Of a stretch of 64,000 bases of DNA, positions 24,512 to 31,436 are shown one piece after another (positions within the stretch are counted from its first letter, which is position 1; every line of letters starts with the position of its first letter). Source of the DNA: Rhizocola hellebori (lineage in GTDB: Bacteria > Actinomycetota > Actinomycetes > Mycobacteriales > Micromonosporaceae); the NCBI RefSeq assembly GCF_016862955.1, contig NZ_BONY01000006.1:62001-126000 (forward strand), read 5' to 3'. Under the pieces are notes generated by a model, which was not told the origin of the DNA, ran no database searches, and saw only the letters and a list, made by a program, of their open reading frames with translations. A program made the position numbers and the translations under genes.

Positions 24512-25700
24512 AAGGTTCCTTTCCCTGGCGCAGCTGACCAGCTCCATCGGGGACGGTGCCTACGTGGTCTGCTCGGTGCTCTACTTCACCCTGATTGTGG
24601 GGCTTTCGCCCGCCCAGATCGGCCTCGGCCTGACTTTGGGCTGGGCGGTCGGTGCGGCGGCAGGTGTCCCGTTGGGGCACCTGGCCGACCGCCGGGGGCC
24701 GCGCGGCACCGCGATCCTGCTGGCCGTGGTGACCGCTTCGGCCGTGGGCTCTTTCCTTTTCGTACGAGCGTTTCTGCCCTTCGTGATCTCGGTGATCTGC
24801 TACGCCTGCGGGCAGGCCGGGCTGGCCGCGTCGCGTCAGGCGCTGCTGGCCGGGCTGGTCGGACCGCAGGAACGCACCAGGGTCCGGGCCCACCTACAGG
24901 CGATGGCGAATGCCGGGCTCGCCATCGGGGCGGCTTTGGGTGGCGTGGCGCTTTTTCTGGGTACCCAGAAAGCCTTCTTGTGGGTCTTCGCCGTGGACGC
25001 GGTCTGCTTTCTGGTGGCCGCGCTGCTGTTGTCGCGCCTCGCCGCCCCGGTCACCGCCACCGTTTCACGCGGCCCGCAAATGGCCGTGCTGCGCGATCGG
25101 CCCTACGCCGTGATCACATTACTGAACACCGTTCTCATGCTGTATATGCCGTTGCTGAGCCTGGTGGTGCCGCTGTGGATAGTCCAGCGCACCACCGCTC
25201 CACATTGGATGGTCTCCGCCCTGCTGGTGCTCAACACGGTGAGCGTGGTGCTCTTCCAAGTGCGCATCGCCGGCCGCGTCTCGGGCCTGGCCAGCGCCGC
25301 GCGCCTGGTGCGCCTGTCGGGCCTGGTCATGCTGGCGTCCTGCACCGTCTTCGCGCTCAGCTCGATCGGCACCTCGGCCTGGGCGGCCGGCCTGATCCTG
25401 CTGGCCGCCGCGGCGCTTCAGGTCCTGGGCGAGATGATGCAAGCCTCCGGGGCCTGGGAAATCAGCTTCGGTCTGGCCCCGGCCGACAAACAAGGGCAAT
25501 ACCAAGGTTTCTTCGGTACCGGGACGGCGATCGCCAGAATGCTAGGCCCCGTCCTGCTGACCACGCTGATCATCACCTGGGGCACCATCGGCTGGGTGAT
25601 CCTGGGCCTGCTCTTCCTCACTGCCTCACTGGCGATGACCCCAGCCGTCCGCTGGGCCTCCTCCCGCCACACCGCCCCCCTCCTCGCCCCAGCGCTTTAG
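24504..25700 (+). CDS. MFS transporter
   Basis: The 398-residue protein has about 12 hydrophobic helices and the MFS loop motif GHLADRRGPRG after helix 2. It overlaps the AhpD-like gene by eight bases, so both probably follow the MocR signal. The type resembles MFS_1 drug exporters. An 18-base perfect palindrome (24954-24971) lies inside the coding sequence. Substrate unknown. Confidence 0.9.
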   Translation: MPRRFLSLAQLTSSIGDGAYVVCSVLYFTLIVGLSPAQIGLGLTLGWAVGAAAGVPLGHLADRRGPRGTAILLAVVTASAVGSFLFVRAFLPFVISVICYACGQAGLAASRQALLAGLVGPQERTRVRAHLQAMANAGLAIGAALGGVALFLGTQKAFLWVFAVDAVCFLVAALLLSRLAAPVTATVSRGPQMAVLRDRPYAVITLLNTVLMLYMPLLSLVVPLWIVQRTTAPHWMVSALLVLNTVSVVLFQVRIAGRVSGLASAARLVRLSGLVMLASCTVFALSSIGTSAWAAGLILLAAAALQVLGEMMQASGAWEISFGLAPADKQGQYQGFFGTGTAIARMLGPVLLTTLIITWGTIGWVILGLLFLTASLAMTPAVRWASSRHTAPLLAPAL

Positions 25701-25716
25701 ACAGAAGGAGGGTGAG

Positions 25717-26460
25717 GTGCGGCTGACTGTGCTTGGTGGGGGTGGGGCGTGGCCGACGGCGACGCGGGCGTGCAGCGGATATCTCGTGGAGCACGAAGGG
25801 TTTCGGGTGCTGGTCGATCCGGGTTATGCGACTCTGCCCCAGCTGTTGCGGCATCAGGAGGCTCGCGACGTTGACGCGGTGGTGGTCAGCCACGGGCATC
25901 CGGACCACTGTGCCGACCTGAATCCGTTGCTGCGGGCTCGCGCGCTGGGCGACAACCCGCCCGAGGCGTTGCCCGTCTTCGCCTTGCCTGGCGCATTGGA
26001 TGCCGTGCTCGCGCTCGACGGCCGGATGCTTGACGGTTCCTATGCCTGTCATGAAATCTCGGTGGGGCGGCCTTTCGAGATAGGGCCGTTCCGAGTGGAC
26101 ACCTGGGCCTTGCCCCACTTCGTGCCCAACGCGGGCCTTCGCTTCTCCGCGGGTGGCGCGGTGCTGGCCTATACCGGCGACACCGGCCCGAGTCCGGACA
26201 TCGTGGCGCTGGCCCGAAACGCCGACCTGCTACTGGCCGAGGCCACCTTCCCGGAACACGTGCTGCCGGCCGACAACGCGCCCTACCTCTCCACCGCGCG
26301 CCAGGCCGGGGAAAGCGCGGCCCGAGCCGGAGTTGCGCGGCTCATGCTCACGCACCTGTGGCCCGGCAGCGAGGCACACAGCGCCGTGGCCGCGGCGAGC
26401 CACGCCTACACCGGAGCGATCGAGGTCGCCCTGCCCGAAGTCGCGGTGACTCTCGGCTAG
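25717..26460 (+). CDS. MBL-fold metallo-hydrolase
   Basis: The 247-residue protein has the metallo-beta-lactamase signature SHGHPDHCADL near residue 59, then LPHFVPN, YTGDTGPSP and THLWPG, giving the HxHxDH, H, D and H ligand order of the RNase Z/PhnP-like group. Start GTG 25717 is 16 bases after the MFS stop with GGAGGGTGAG upstream, so it may be the third gene of that operon. Its stop shares CTAG with the convergent membrane protein. Substrate unknown. Confidence 0.88.
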   Translation: MRLTVLGGGGAWPTATRACSGYLVEHEGFRVLVDPGYATLPQLLRHQEARDVDAVVVSHGHPDHCADLNPLLRARALGDNPPEALPVFALPGALDAVLALDGRMLDGSYACHEISVGRPFEIGPFRVDTWALPHFVPNAGLRFSAGGAVLAYTGDTGPSPDIVALARNADLLLAEATFPEHVLPADNAPYLSTARQAGESAARAGVARLMLTHLWPGSEAHSAVAAASHAYTGAIEVALPEVAVTLG

Positions 26461-27065
26461 CGCTGGTGTTCCTCGACGATGCAATAGAACTTGGCGAGAT
26501 ATTCGAAGTGGTGCTCTGTCCGATCAGGACACAATGACCAGTCCGACACCACCGCGATCACCCTGGCGTCGTGGGGCATGTCGCAGTTGACGAATTCGTC
26601 GTCGTAGCCGTAGCGGTCGGCGAGGATGCAGCCGCGCGAAGCCTCATCGGTCGGGCCGGGCCGGTATATGACGCCGAGCGTCACCAGCGCGATGATGAAC
26701 GCCACTCCCAGCCACGATTGCGGGCGGGCGAACACCGGCTTCACCGGGTCCAGCGGGCGCATGTTGGGTGCCACATAGACCGGGTCGGCCTGTGGCGCGG
26801 CCAGCTTGGTGACCTTGTAGCGGCCCCATAGGTTGAGCAGCAAGACAAATGGCGTGGTGAAGAACGACAGCACACTCCACCAGCCGGCCACCAGTGTTTC
26901 GGCGGTGAGGTCGCGGAACGTGGTCATGCCGCAATCACGGCAGAACGGTCCGCGGCGAGTGATGATCTCAAGAAAGATCACCATTCCTCGATGGGCGCGG
27001 AAGGTCACCTTGGCCGCCGGCTGGTGATTGCACACTGCGCAAAGGCTGGAGCTAACGGTGCTCAC
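26457..27065 (-). CDS. Zinc-ribbon membrane protein, paralogue A
   Basis: The 202-residue protein begins with a zinc-ribbon-like pair, CAVCNHQPA and FCRDCGMTTFRD, followed by two membrane helices (about residues 55-80 and 118-135) and an outer tail with four cysteines that probably form disulfides. It is about half identical to the neighbouring gene at 27130-27735, a tandem duplication. The GTG at 27065 is preferred because it aligns with the paralogue; ATG 27092 adds nine residues. I do not know the function. Confidence 0.78.
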   Translation of the reverse strand: MSTVSSSLCAVCNHQPAAKVTFRAHRGMVIFLEIITRRGPFCRDCGMTTFRDLTAETLVAGWWSVLSFFTTPFVLLLNLWGRYKVTKLAAPQADPVYVAPNMRPLDPVKPVFARPQSWLGVAFIIALVTLGVIYRPGPTDEASRGCILADRYGYDDEFVNCDMPHDARVIAVVSDWSLCPDRTEHHFEYLAKFYCIVEEHQR

Positions 27066-27129
27066 GGCCCGGGATGCTAGCGCAGATGCCATTCGCGGTG
27101 GGGGCTTGCGCCCCGGGCCAGCGGGTTCC

Positions 27130-27735
27130 TCAGCGGGGTGGGTCGGCTACCAGGCAGCGGAACTTGCCCAGCAGCTCGACGTGTTCCTGGGTTCCGGCCG
27201 GGCACATCGACCAGTCCGACACCACGGCGGTAACCCGGAATTGGTGGCGTTGCGTGCAGCTGACCAGCTTGTCGCCGCCGAACCGGGTTCTGGTCAGGCA
27301 GCCCTGCAGCTGCGGGTCCGTCCCTGGGCCGGGGGTATAGGACAGGGCCAGCGCCACGAGGACCGCGAGGACTGCTGGGACGATCCAGGACAGCGGGCGG
27401 GCGAAGACCGGTTTCGCCGGTGGCAGCGGCCGCATGTTGGGGGCGATGAAGTCCGAGCCGCCCTCGGGCGCGGCCAGCTTGGCGACCTTGGTCAGGCCGA
27501 TCAGGTTGCGTACCAACACCACCGGGGCGATAAAGATCGAGAATAAGCTCCACCACCCGAAAGCCAGCGTCAGGGAGGTGAGGTCGCGGAAGGTGGCCAC
27601 GCCGCAGTCGCGGCAGAAAGGGCCCTGCTTGCTATAGAACTGGGTGTAGATGATGAAGCCCCGATGCCCACGAAAGGTCACCTCGGCAGCCGGGCGGTGG
27701 TTGCAGAGCGCGCAATCGTTGGTGCTGAGTGCCAT
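27130..27735 (-). CDS. Zinc-ribbon membrane protein, paralogue B
   Basis: The 201-residue protein has the same plan as its downstream neighbour: CALCNHRPAAEVTFRGHRG and FCRDCGVATFRDLT near the start, two membrane segments (about residues 54-78 and 113-130) and a Cys-containing tail with VVSDWSMCPAGT. The conserved block APNMRPL-P-KPVFARP between the helices is almost identical in both copies. Upstream lies a short gap to the palindrome-controlled HTH gene on the other strand. Function unknown; presence of a pair suggests a heteromeric complex. Confidence 0.78.
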   Translation of the reverse strand: MALSTNDCALCNHRPAAEVTFRGHRGFIIYTQFYSKQGPFCRDCGVATFRDLTSLTLAFGWWSLFSIFIAPVVLVRNLIGLTKVAKLAAPEGGSDFIAPNMRPLPPAKPVFARPLSWIVPAVLAVLVALALSYTPGPGTDPQLQGCLTRTRFGGDKLVSCTQRHQFRVTAVVSDWSMCPAGTQEHVELLGKFRCLVADPPR

Positions 27736-27760
27736 GGCGACGGATGCTATCCCAAGTCGC

Positions 27761-27788
27761 TTGACAACGATTCGTTGACACCTACCCT
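27761..27788 (+). promoter_or_regulatory. Leaderless promoter with near-perfect 19-base palindrome
   Basis: TTGACA (27761-27766) and TACCCT (27783-27788) are spaced by 16 bases, and the GTG start follows seven bases after the -10, implying a leaderless mRNA. The palindrome at 27762-27780 (one mismatched pair around CAACGATTCGTTG) fills the spacer, so a bound protein would block the promoter. Confidence 0.75.
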
Positions 27789-27794
27789 GAGCTG

Positions 27795-28322
27795 GTGGAT
27801 GCCTCCGAAATCCAGAACGCTCTGGCCCGCCTTCGCGACCAGCGGGCCGAGCTGGACCTTGCCGAACGCGCGCTCATCGAGCAGGCGCGGGAGGCCGGGC
27901 TGGGCTGGGCGCAGATCGCCTCGGCGCTGGGCCTCGCGTCACGCCAAGCGGCGGAGCAGCGTCTGCTGCGGTTGTCGGCGGGCAGCACGCGCGATCCGGT
28001 CCAGGCTCGCGCCAAGCGAGCGAAGCAACGAATCGTTGACAACCCCTTCGGCCCGAGCATTGCCGAGCTTCGTTCGGCTGCCCGCGCGGCCCAGATCCAG
28101 GTCGCGATCGTCGATGGCTGGGATGCCCTTCATCCTCGCGCCGGCCTGATTCGCCGCTCGCTTGAGCTGGCCGTCTCGGCCCCACCAAGTGGGCTCTATG
28201 AGCTCGCGCGGCAAGCGATCGAGGACAGCACCCAGCTGCCGGTGGCTGAGGTGCCGCCCGCGGCCGGGGAAGCGATCCGGAAGCTGGCGTTGACACTGGA
28301 GGCAGCAACCCCAAAGATATGA
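27795..28322 (+). CDS. Helix-turn-helix protein, likely autoregulator
   Basis: The 175-residue protein has an N-terminal helix and an HTH at about residues 32-56 (EAGLGWAQIASALGLASRQAAEQRL), related in type to the small HTH protein at 13950-14180. The rest is helical with no recognised domain. It sits behind a leaderless promoter whose spacer is a palindrome; the same 13-base core CAACGAATCGTTG recurs inside its own gene at 28026-28038. That makes self-repression likely. It is followed by an MFS gene 30 bases downstream. Confidence 0.72.
   Translation: MDASEIQNALARLRDQRAELDLAERALIEQAREAGLGWAQIASALGLASRQAAEQRLLRLSAGSTRDPVQARAKRAKQRIVDNPFGPSIAELRSAARAAQIQVAIVDGWDALHPRAGLIRRSLELAVSAPPSGLYELARQAIEDSTQLPVAEVPPAAGEAIRKLALTLEAATPKI
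28026..28038. repeat. Intragenic copy of the promoter palindrome
   Basis: CAACGAATCGTTG is a perfect 13-base palindrome identical (on the opposite strand) to the core at 27765-27777. The surrounding bases extend the match to CGTTG followed by ACAA. It lies 255 bases into the coding sequence of the HTH gene and could be an auxiliary operator for DNA looping. Confidence 0.6.
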
Positions 28323-28352
28323 GTCCTGACGACTCAACTATGGGGAGGGCTC

Positions 28353-29543
28353 ATGCTCAGGGAGCGAAACTCGGCCCTCTTTCTCGGCATTTCCCTGGTC
28401 GCCGGTTTCGGCGGCAACGCGATGTCACTGGTCGCCTCGATCTGGGTGCTCAGCTTGACCGGGTCCAGCAGCCTGGCCGCGCTGATCGGCTTCTGCCTCT
28501 ACCTCCCGTCGGTCTTCGGCCCGCTCGTCGGCACGGCCGTCGACCGCCTGCCGCGTCAGCGGCTGCTCGTCTGGACCACGCTGGCCACCGCCGCCCTCAT
28601 GCTCACCCTGCTGACGCTGCGTTCGGAGGGTCAGCTGTGGATCCTGTTCACCGTGATGTTCGGCTACGGCGTGTGTCACGTCGTGCTCGACGCGGCGGAG
28701 GCCGCCCTGCTTCCGGCGGCATTGGCCGATGCCGCCCTCGGTCAGCTCAACGGCCTGCGGATGAGCGCCCGGGAAGGCATGAAGCTGCTGGCGCCCGCGG
28801 CGGGTGCGGGCCTGTTCACCTGGATGGGCGGCAACGCTGTCGCTGTGGTGGTGGCGGCGACGCTTGCCATGACCGCGTGGCTGTATTCGCTGATCCGCCC
28901 CGCCCATGCGGTTCCGGCCGCCGCCGGTGGCCGGGTGCTGCATGACATGCGCGACGGTGTTCGCTACCTGTGGTCGCATCGGTGGCTTCGCGTGGTGGTC
29001 GCCACCGCGGCCGTGGCGGTGCCGATGTCCGGGTTCGCTCTGGCCGCCTCGTATTCGGTCATCATCGACGACCTGCATCAGCCGCCGGCCTTCGCCGGGT
29101 TCCTCGCGTCGGCGCAGGGCGCGGGCTCCATCGCCGGCGGGCTGCTCGCCGGTCGGCTCATCGCCTGGCGGGGCGAGGCGTTCCTGGGCGGTGCCGGTGC
29201 GGTGATCTTCGCGGCGAGCCCGCTGCTGCGCCTCATTCCGGTCGTTCCCTTCGCCATCGTCTGCAGCGTCCTGGCCGGCGTCGGTCTACTGTGGACGGTC
29301 GTGGCGGCGATGACCGCCGTGCAGCGGCACACCCCGCAAGCCCTCCTCGGCCGGGTGGCGGCCACCGCGGGCTCGCTCACCTTCGCCCCGACCGCGTTGG
29401 CCATCCCGGCCGGGGCCGCCGCCGTTCCGGTGCTCGGCCACCATCCGCCGCTGGTGCTCACCGGGATCGCCTGTCTCGCTGTGGGTGTGGTCGCCCTGAA
29501 CCTGGTCCGGACCGAAGTCCCCGCGGTGCAGAGCGCCGCGTGA
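28353..29543 (+). CDS. MFS transporter (MFS_3/EntS-like)
   Basis: The 396-residue protein has about 12 hydrophobic helices and the loop motif GTAVDRLPRQR after helix 2. The proportions resemble the MFS_3 group, which includes siderophore and drug exporters. ATG 28353 follows GGGGAGGG. A short inverted repeat GAGTC-CTGAC-GACTC lies just upstream. It is 30 bases behind the HTH gene and may share its transcript. Substrate unknown. Confidence 0.88.
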   Translation: MLRERNSALFLGISLVAGFGGNAMSLVASIWVLSLTGSSSLAALIGFCLYLPSVFGPLVGTAVDRLPRQRLLVWTTLATAALMLTLLTLRSEGQLWILFTVMFGYGVCHVVLDAAEAALLPAALADAALGQLNGLRMSAREGMKLLAPAAGAGLFTWMGGNAVAVVVAATLAMTAWLYSLIRPAHAVPAAAGGRVLHDMRDGVRYLWSHRWLRVVVATAAVAVPMSGFALAASYSVIIDDLHQPPAFAGFLASAQGAGSIAGGLLAGRLIAWRGEAFLGGAGAVIFAASPLLRLIPVVPFAIVCSVLAGVGLLWTVVAAMTAVQRHTPQALLGRVAATAGSLTFAPTALAIPAGAAAVPVLGHHPPLVLTGIACLAVGVVALNLVRTEVPAVQSAA

Positions 29544-29607
29544 TCGTTAGGAAGTCGAGTTGTTGCCCAAAGGTGACTCGGTGGCCAGGCCGGGCCTACA
29601 GTGAGCC

Positions 29608-30084
29608 ATGCCGATCGCTGCCCGTCGCTATCTCCCGCTGCCGCTGCTTTGCGCGGCATTGCTTCTCACCGGTTGCGGGGGGCAGGCCACACCCTCCGCC
29701 GCGCCGACCGCAGTTACCACGCTGGGCGAGCAGGCGCTGCCGCCGACAGCATCGCCGAGCCCCACCAAGGCTTCGCCGAAGCCGAGCACGCCCGCTCCGG
29801 TCACCTATCCGAGCGAGGCCAAGGCCTACGCGGAAGCGGTCATCGCGGCATGGAAGGCCAAGAACCTGGCCAGATTGGCCGATCTAGCCAGCGCTCAGAT
29901 TCAGGAGCAGCTGATGGAGATCCCGGGACCGCCCAACATGGACTGGACCTACCTGATGTGTGACGGCGCCATGGGATCGAGTTACTGCCAGTTCACCAAC
30001 ACCGACGGCCACAAGGTCACCGTGCGCGTGCTCAACGAGAAGGTGGGCCAGGCGCACGCGGTATCCGAGGTCAAGTACGTGTGA
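29608..30084 (+). CDS. Small secreted lipoprotein
   Basis: The 158-residue protein has a lipoprotein signal peptide with lipobox LLTGC (Cys23), a Pro/Ser/Thr-rich linker (residues 28-65) and a soluble domain that starts with helix EAKAYAEAVIAAWKAKNLARLADL. That NTF2-like pattern is common in actinobacterial lipoproteins. Two cysteines in the tail (LMCDGAMGSSYCQF) may form a disulfide. It converges on P450 gene 1 with a 14-base overlap. Function unknown. Confidence 0.75.
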   Translation: MPIAARRYLPLPLLCAALLLTGCGGQATPSAAPTAVTTLGEQALPPTASPSPTKASPKPSTPAPVTYPSEAKAYAEAVIAAWKAKNLARLADLASAQIQEQLMEIPGPPNMDWTYLMCDGAMGSSYCQFTNTDGHKVTVRVLNEKVGQAHAVSEVKYV

Positions 30085-31282
30085 CCGGCCGGACCGTGCC
30101 GAAAAGGTTGACCGGGACGGCGACAGCGCCGAGGGCTATCTCGGGCGGCCGGGCAGAATCGGCCCAATCTATGCGGTACCTGGTACACAGCAGATGGCAG
30201 AGCGCGATCAGCTGAACCGTGCCCAACGCGGCACCCGGACAGGTTTTGGGCGGCAAACCGAACGGCAGGTAACCGGCGGACAGGCCGGGGCTGCGGGCCA
30301 GCCAGCGCTGCGGGTCGAATTGCTCGGGCCGTTCCCAGCGGGCCGGATCGCGATGGATCAGATGCGGGCTGACCACATAGGTCTGCCCGGCGGACAGCTC
30401 GACCGGCGGCACCGAGATGCTGATCCGCGCCGTGCGGGCCAGCAGCAGCGGCGGGCTCCACATCCGCAGCGCCTCCTTGACGAAACGCGTGGTGATCGGA
30501 GTGGCCGCAGGGGCGTGCAGGCCGGTCTGCGGCACCTGGGCCAGCTCGGCTTGCAGGTGCTCGGTCCACTCACGGTGGCGGTGCATCGCGAAAAGAAGGC
30601 AGGCGCCGATCGCGCCGGGCGGGCCGGCGATCGCGGTGAGCAACGCCGTCACCGCGTCGACCGCCCTGCCATAACCGACGGTCGGCAGCAGGTCCACCAG
30701 CGGATCGGTCAGGTCTGCCCGGCGGTCACGGCGGCCTCGGGCCCGGCCGCGCAACTCGGCGCGCACGACGAATCCGGCGCGTATCTCGGTGGCGGTCGTG
30801 CGCAGCCTGCTCCAGCGGCTGTGCTTTGGCTGCAGCGTCGCCAGGTCGGTGAAGCCGAACGTCACGTCCCGGCGGATCCGTGCATCGTCCACATCGGACA
30901 GACCGTCGATGACGATCGGCAGCAGGGAATAGGTGCACACCTCCTGGGCCAGCTGAGCCAGGTCCAACTGCGCGCCGGCGCGCTGCGCGAGCAGTGCGTC
31001 CATCCGCTCGTACAGGGCGGTGACCGCCTCGGCCCCGGTCAGCCGCCGCAGCACGGGCCCCCACGCGGCGCGGATCTGCTTCCACGACACCGGTTCACGG
31101 CGCCCGGCCAGCAGGTCACCGATCGGGTCGGGCACCTCCTGGTCCCGGAAGTTGATCGCGTTGATGCGCGCGGCGATGTCCGCGTCGAACACTGCGATGG
31201 TGTCCGGGGAAATGCGGAAGATGTTGCCCTCGATGGCTCGGCGCCGCCGAAGCTCACGCAGCCGGTCCGGTGTCTGAGTCAC
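30071..31282 (-). CDS. Cytochrome P450 with atypical heme loop (RiPP cluster, second P450)
   Basis: The 403-residue protein has the P450 ExxR motif in VKEALRMWSPP, the PERF-like WERPEQFDPQRWL, and heme loop FGLPPKTCPGAALG with axial Cys348. The canonical FGxGxHxCxG is altered: the fourth position is Pro instead of Gly and the sixth is Lys. The I-helix segment AIAGPPGAIGA lacks the usual Thr. Those departures are seen in P450s that crosslink peptides rather than hydroxylate small molecules, an inference. The GTG start at 31282 lies 49 bases after the small precursor gene and shares its operon. Confidence 0.9.
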   Translation of the reverse strand: MTQTPDRLRELRRRRAIEGNIFRISPDTIAVFDADIAARINAINFRDQEVPDPIGDLLAGRREPVSWKQIRAAWGPVLRRLTGAEAVTALYERMDALLAQRAGAQLDLAQLAQEVCTYSLLPIVIDGLSDVDDARIRRDVTFGFTDLATLQPKHSRWSRLRTTATEIRAGFVVRAELRGRARGRRDRRADLTDPLVDLLPTVGYGRAVDAVTALLTAIAGPPGAIGACLLFAMHRHREWTEHLQAELAQVPQTGLHAPAATPITTRFVKEALRMWSPPLLLARTARISISVPPVELSAGQTYVVSPHLIHRDPARWERPEQFDPQRWLARSPGLSAGYLPFGLPPKTCPGAALGTVQLIALCHLLCTRYRIDWADSARPPEIALGAVAVPVNLFGTVRPVTRT

Positions 31283-31304
31283 GCTGGGAGGCCCTTGCCG
31301 TGGG

Positions 31305-31325
31305 GCGGGGAGGTGTGCTCCCCGC
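31305..31325 (-). terminator. Hairpin between precursor gene and downstream P450
   Basis: GCGGGGAG at 31305-31312 pairs with CTCCCCGC at 31318-31325 (eight GC-rich pairs, five-base loop). On the minus strand it begins six bases after the precursor stop. It has no U-run. A partial terminator or RNA-stabilising structure here would raise precursor yield over the downstream enzyme, as often seen in RiPP operons. Confidence 0.65.
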
Positions 31326-31331
31326 GGCGGA

Positions 31332-31436
31332 TCAGATGTGGTGGTAGATAACCCAGTAAGCGTGGGATCCGTCGGTCGGGTGCCTCCGGGCGCGGATGTG
31401 CAGGGCCAGCTTGATCGACTGAAGCAGGTTCCTCAT
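31332..31436 (-). CDS. Predicted RiPP precursor peptide, P450-crosslinked type
   Basis: This 34-codon gene starts at ATG 31436, overlapping the stop of the upstream P450 (ATGA), and has a ribosome binding site GGAGGTGA nine bases upstream. The peptide begins MRNLLQSIKLALHIRARR, an amphipathic, basic leader, and ends in AYWVIYHHI (residues 26-34). The aromatic tail has Tyr27, Trp28, Tyr31, His32 and His33. It resembles the core of tryptorubin-type atropopeptides (AWYIWY) and the Tyr/Trp/His cores of biarylitides and cittilins, where a P450 makes biaryl or C-N bonds. Position between two P450 genes supports a substrate role. Structure and cleavage site cannot be predicted. Confidence 0.82.
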   Translation of the reverse strand: MRNLLQSIKLALHIRARRHPTDGSHAYWVIYHHI

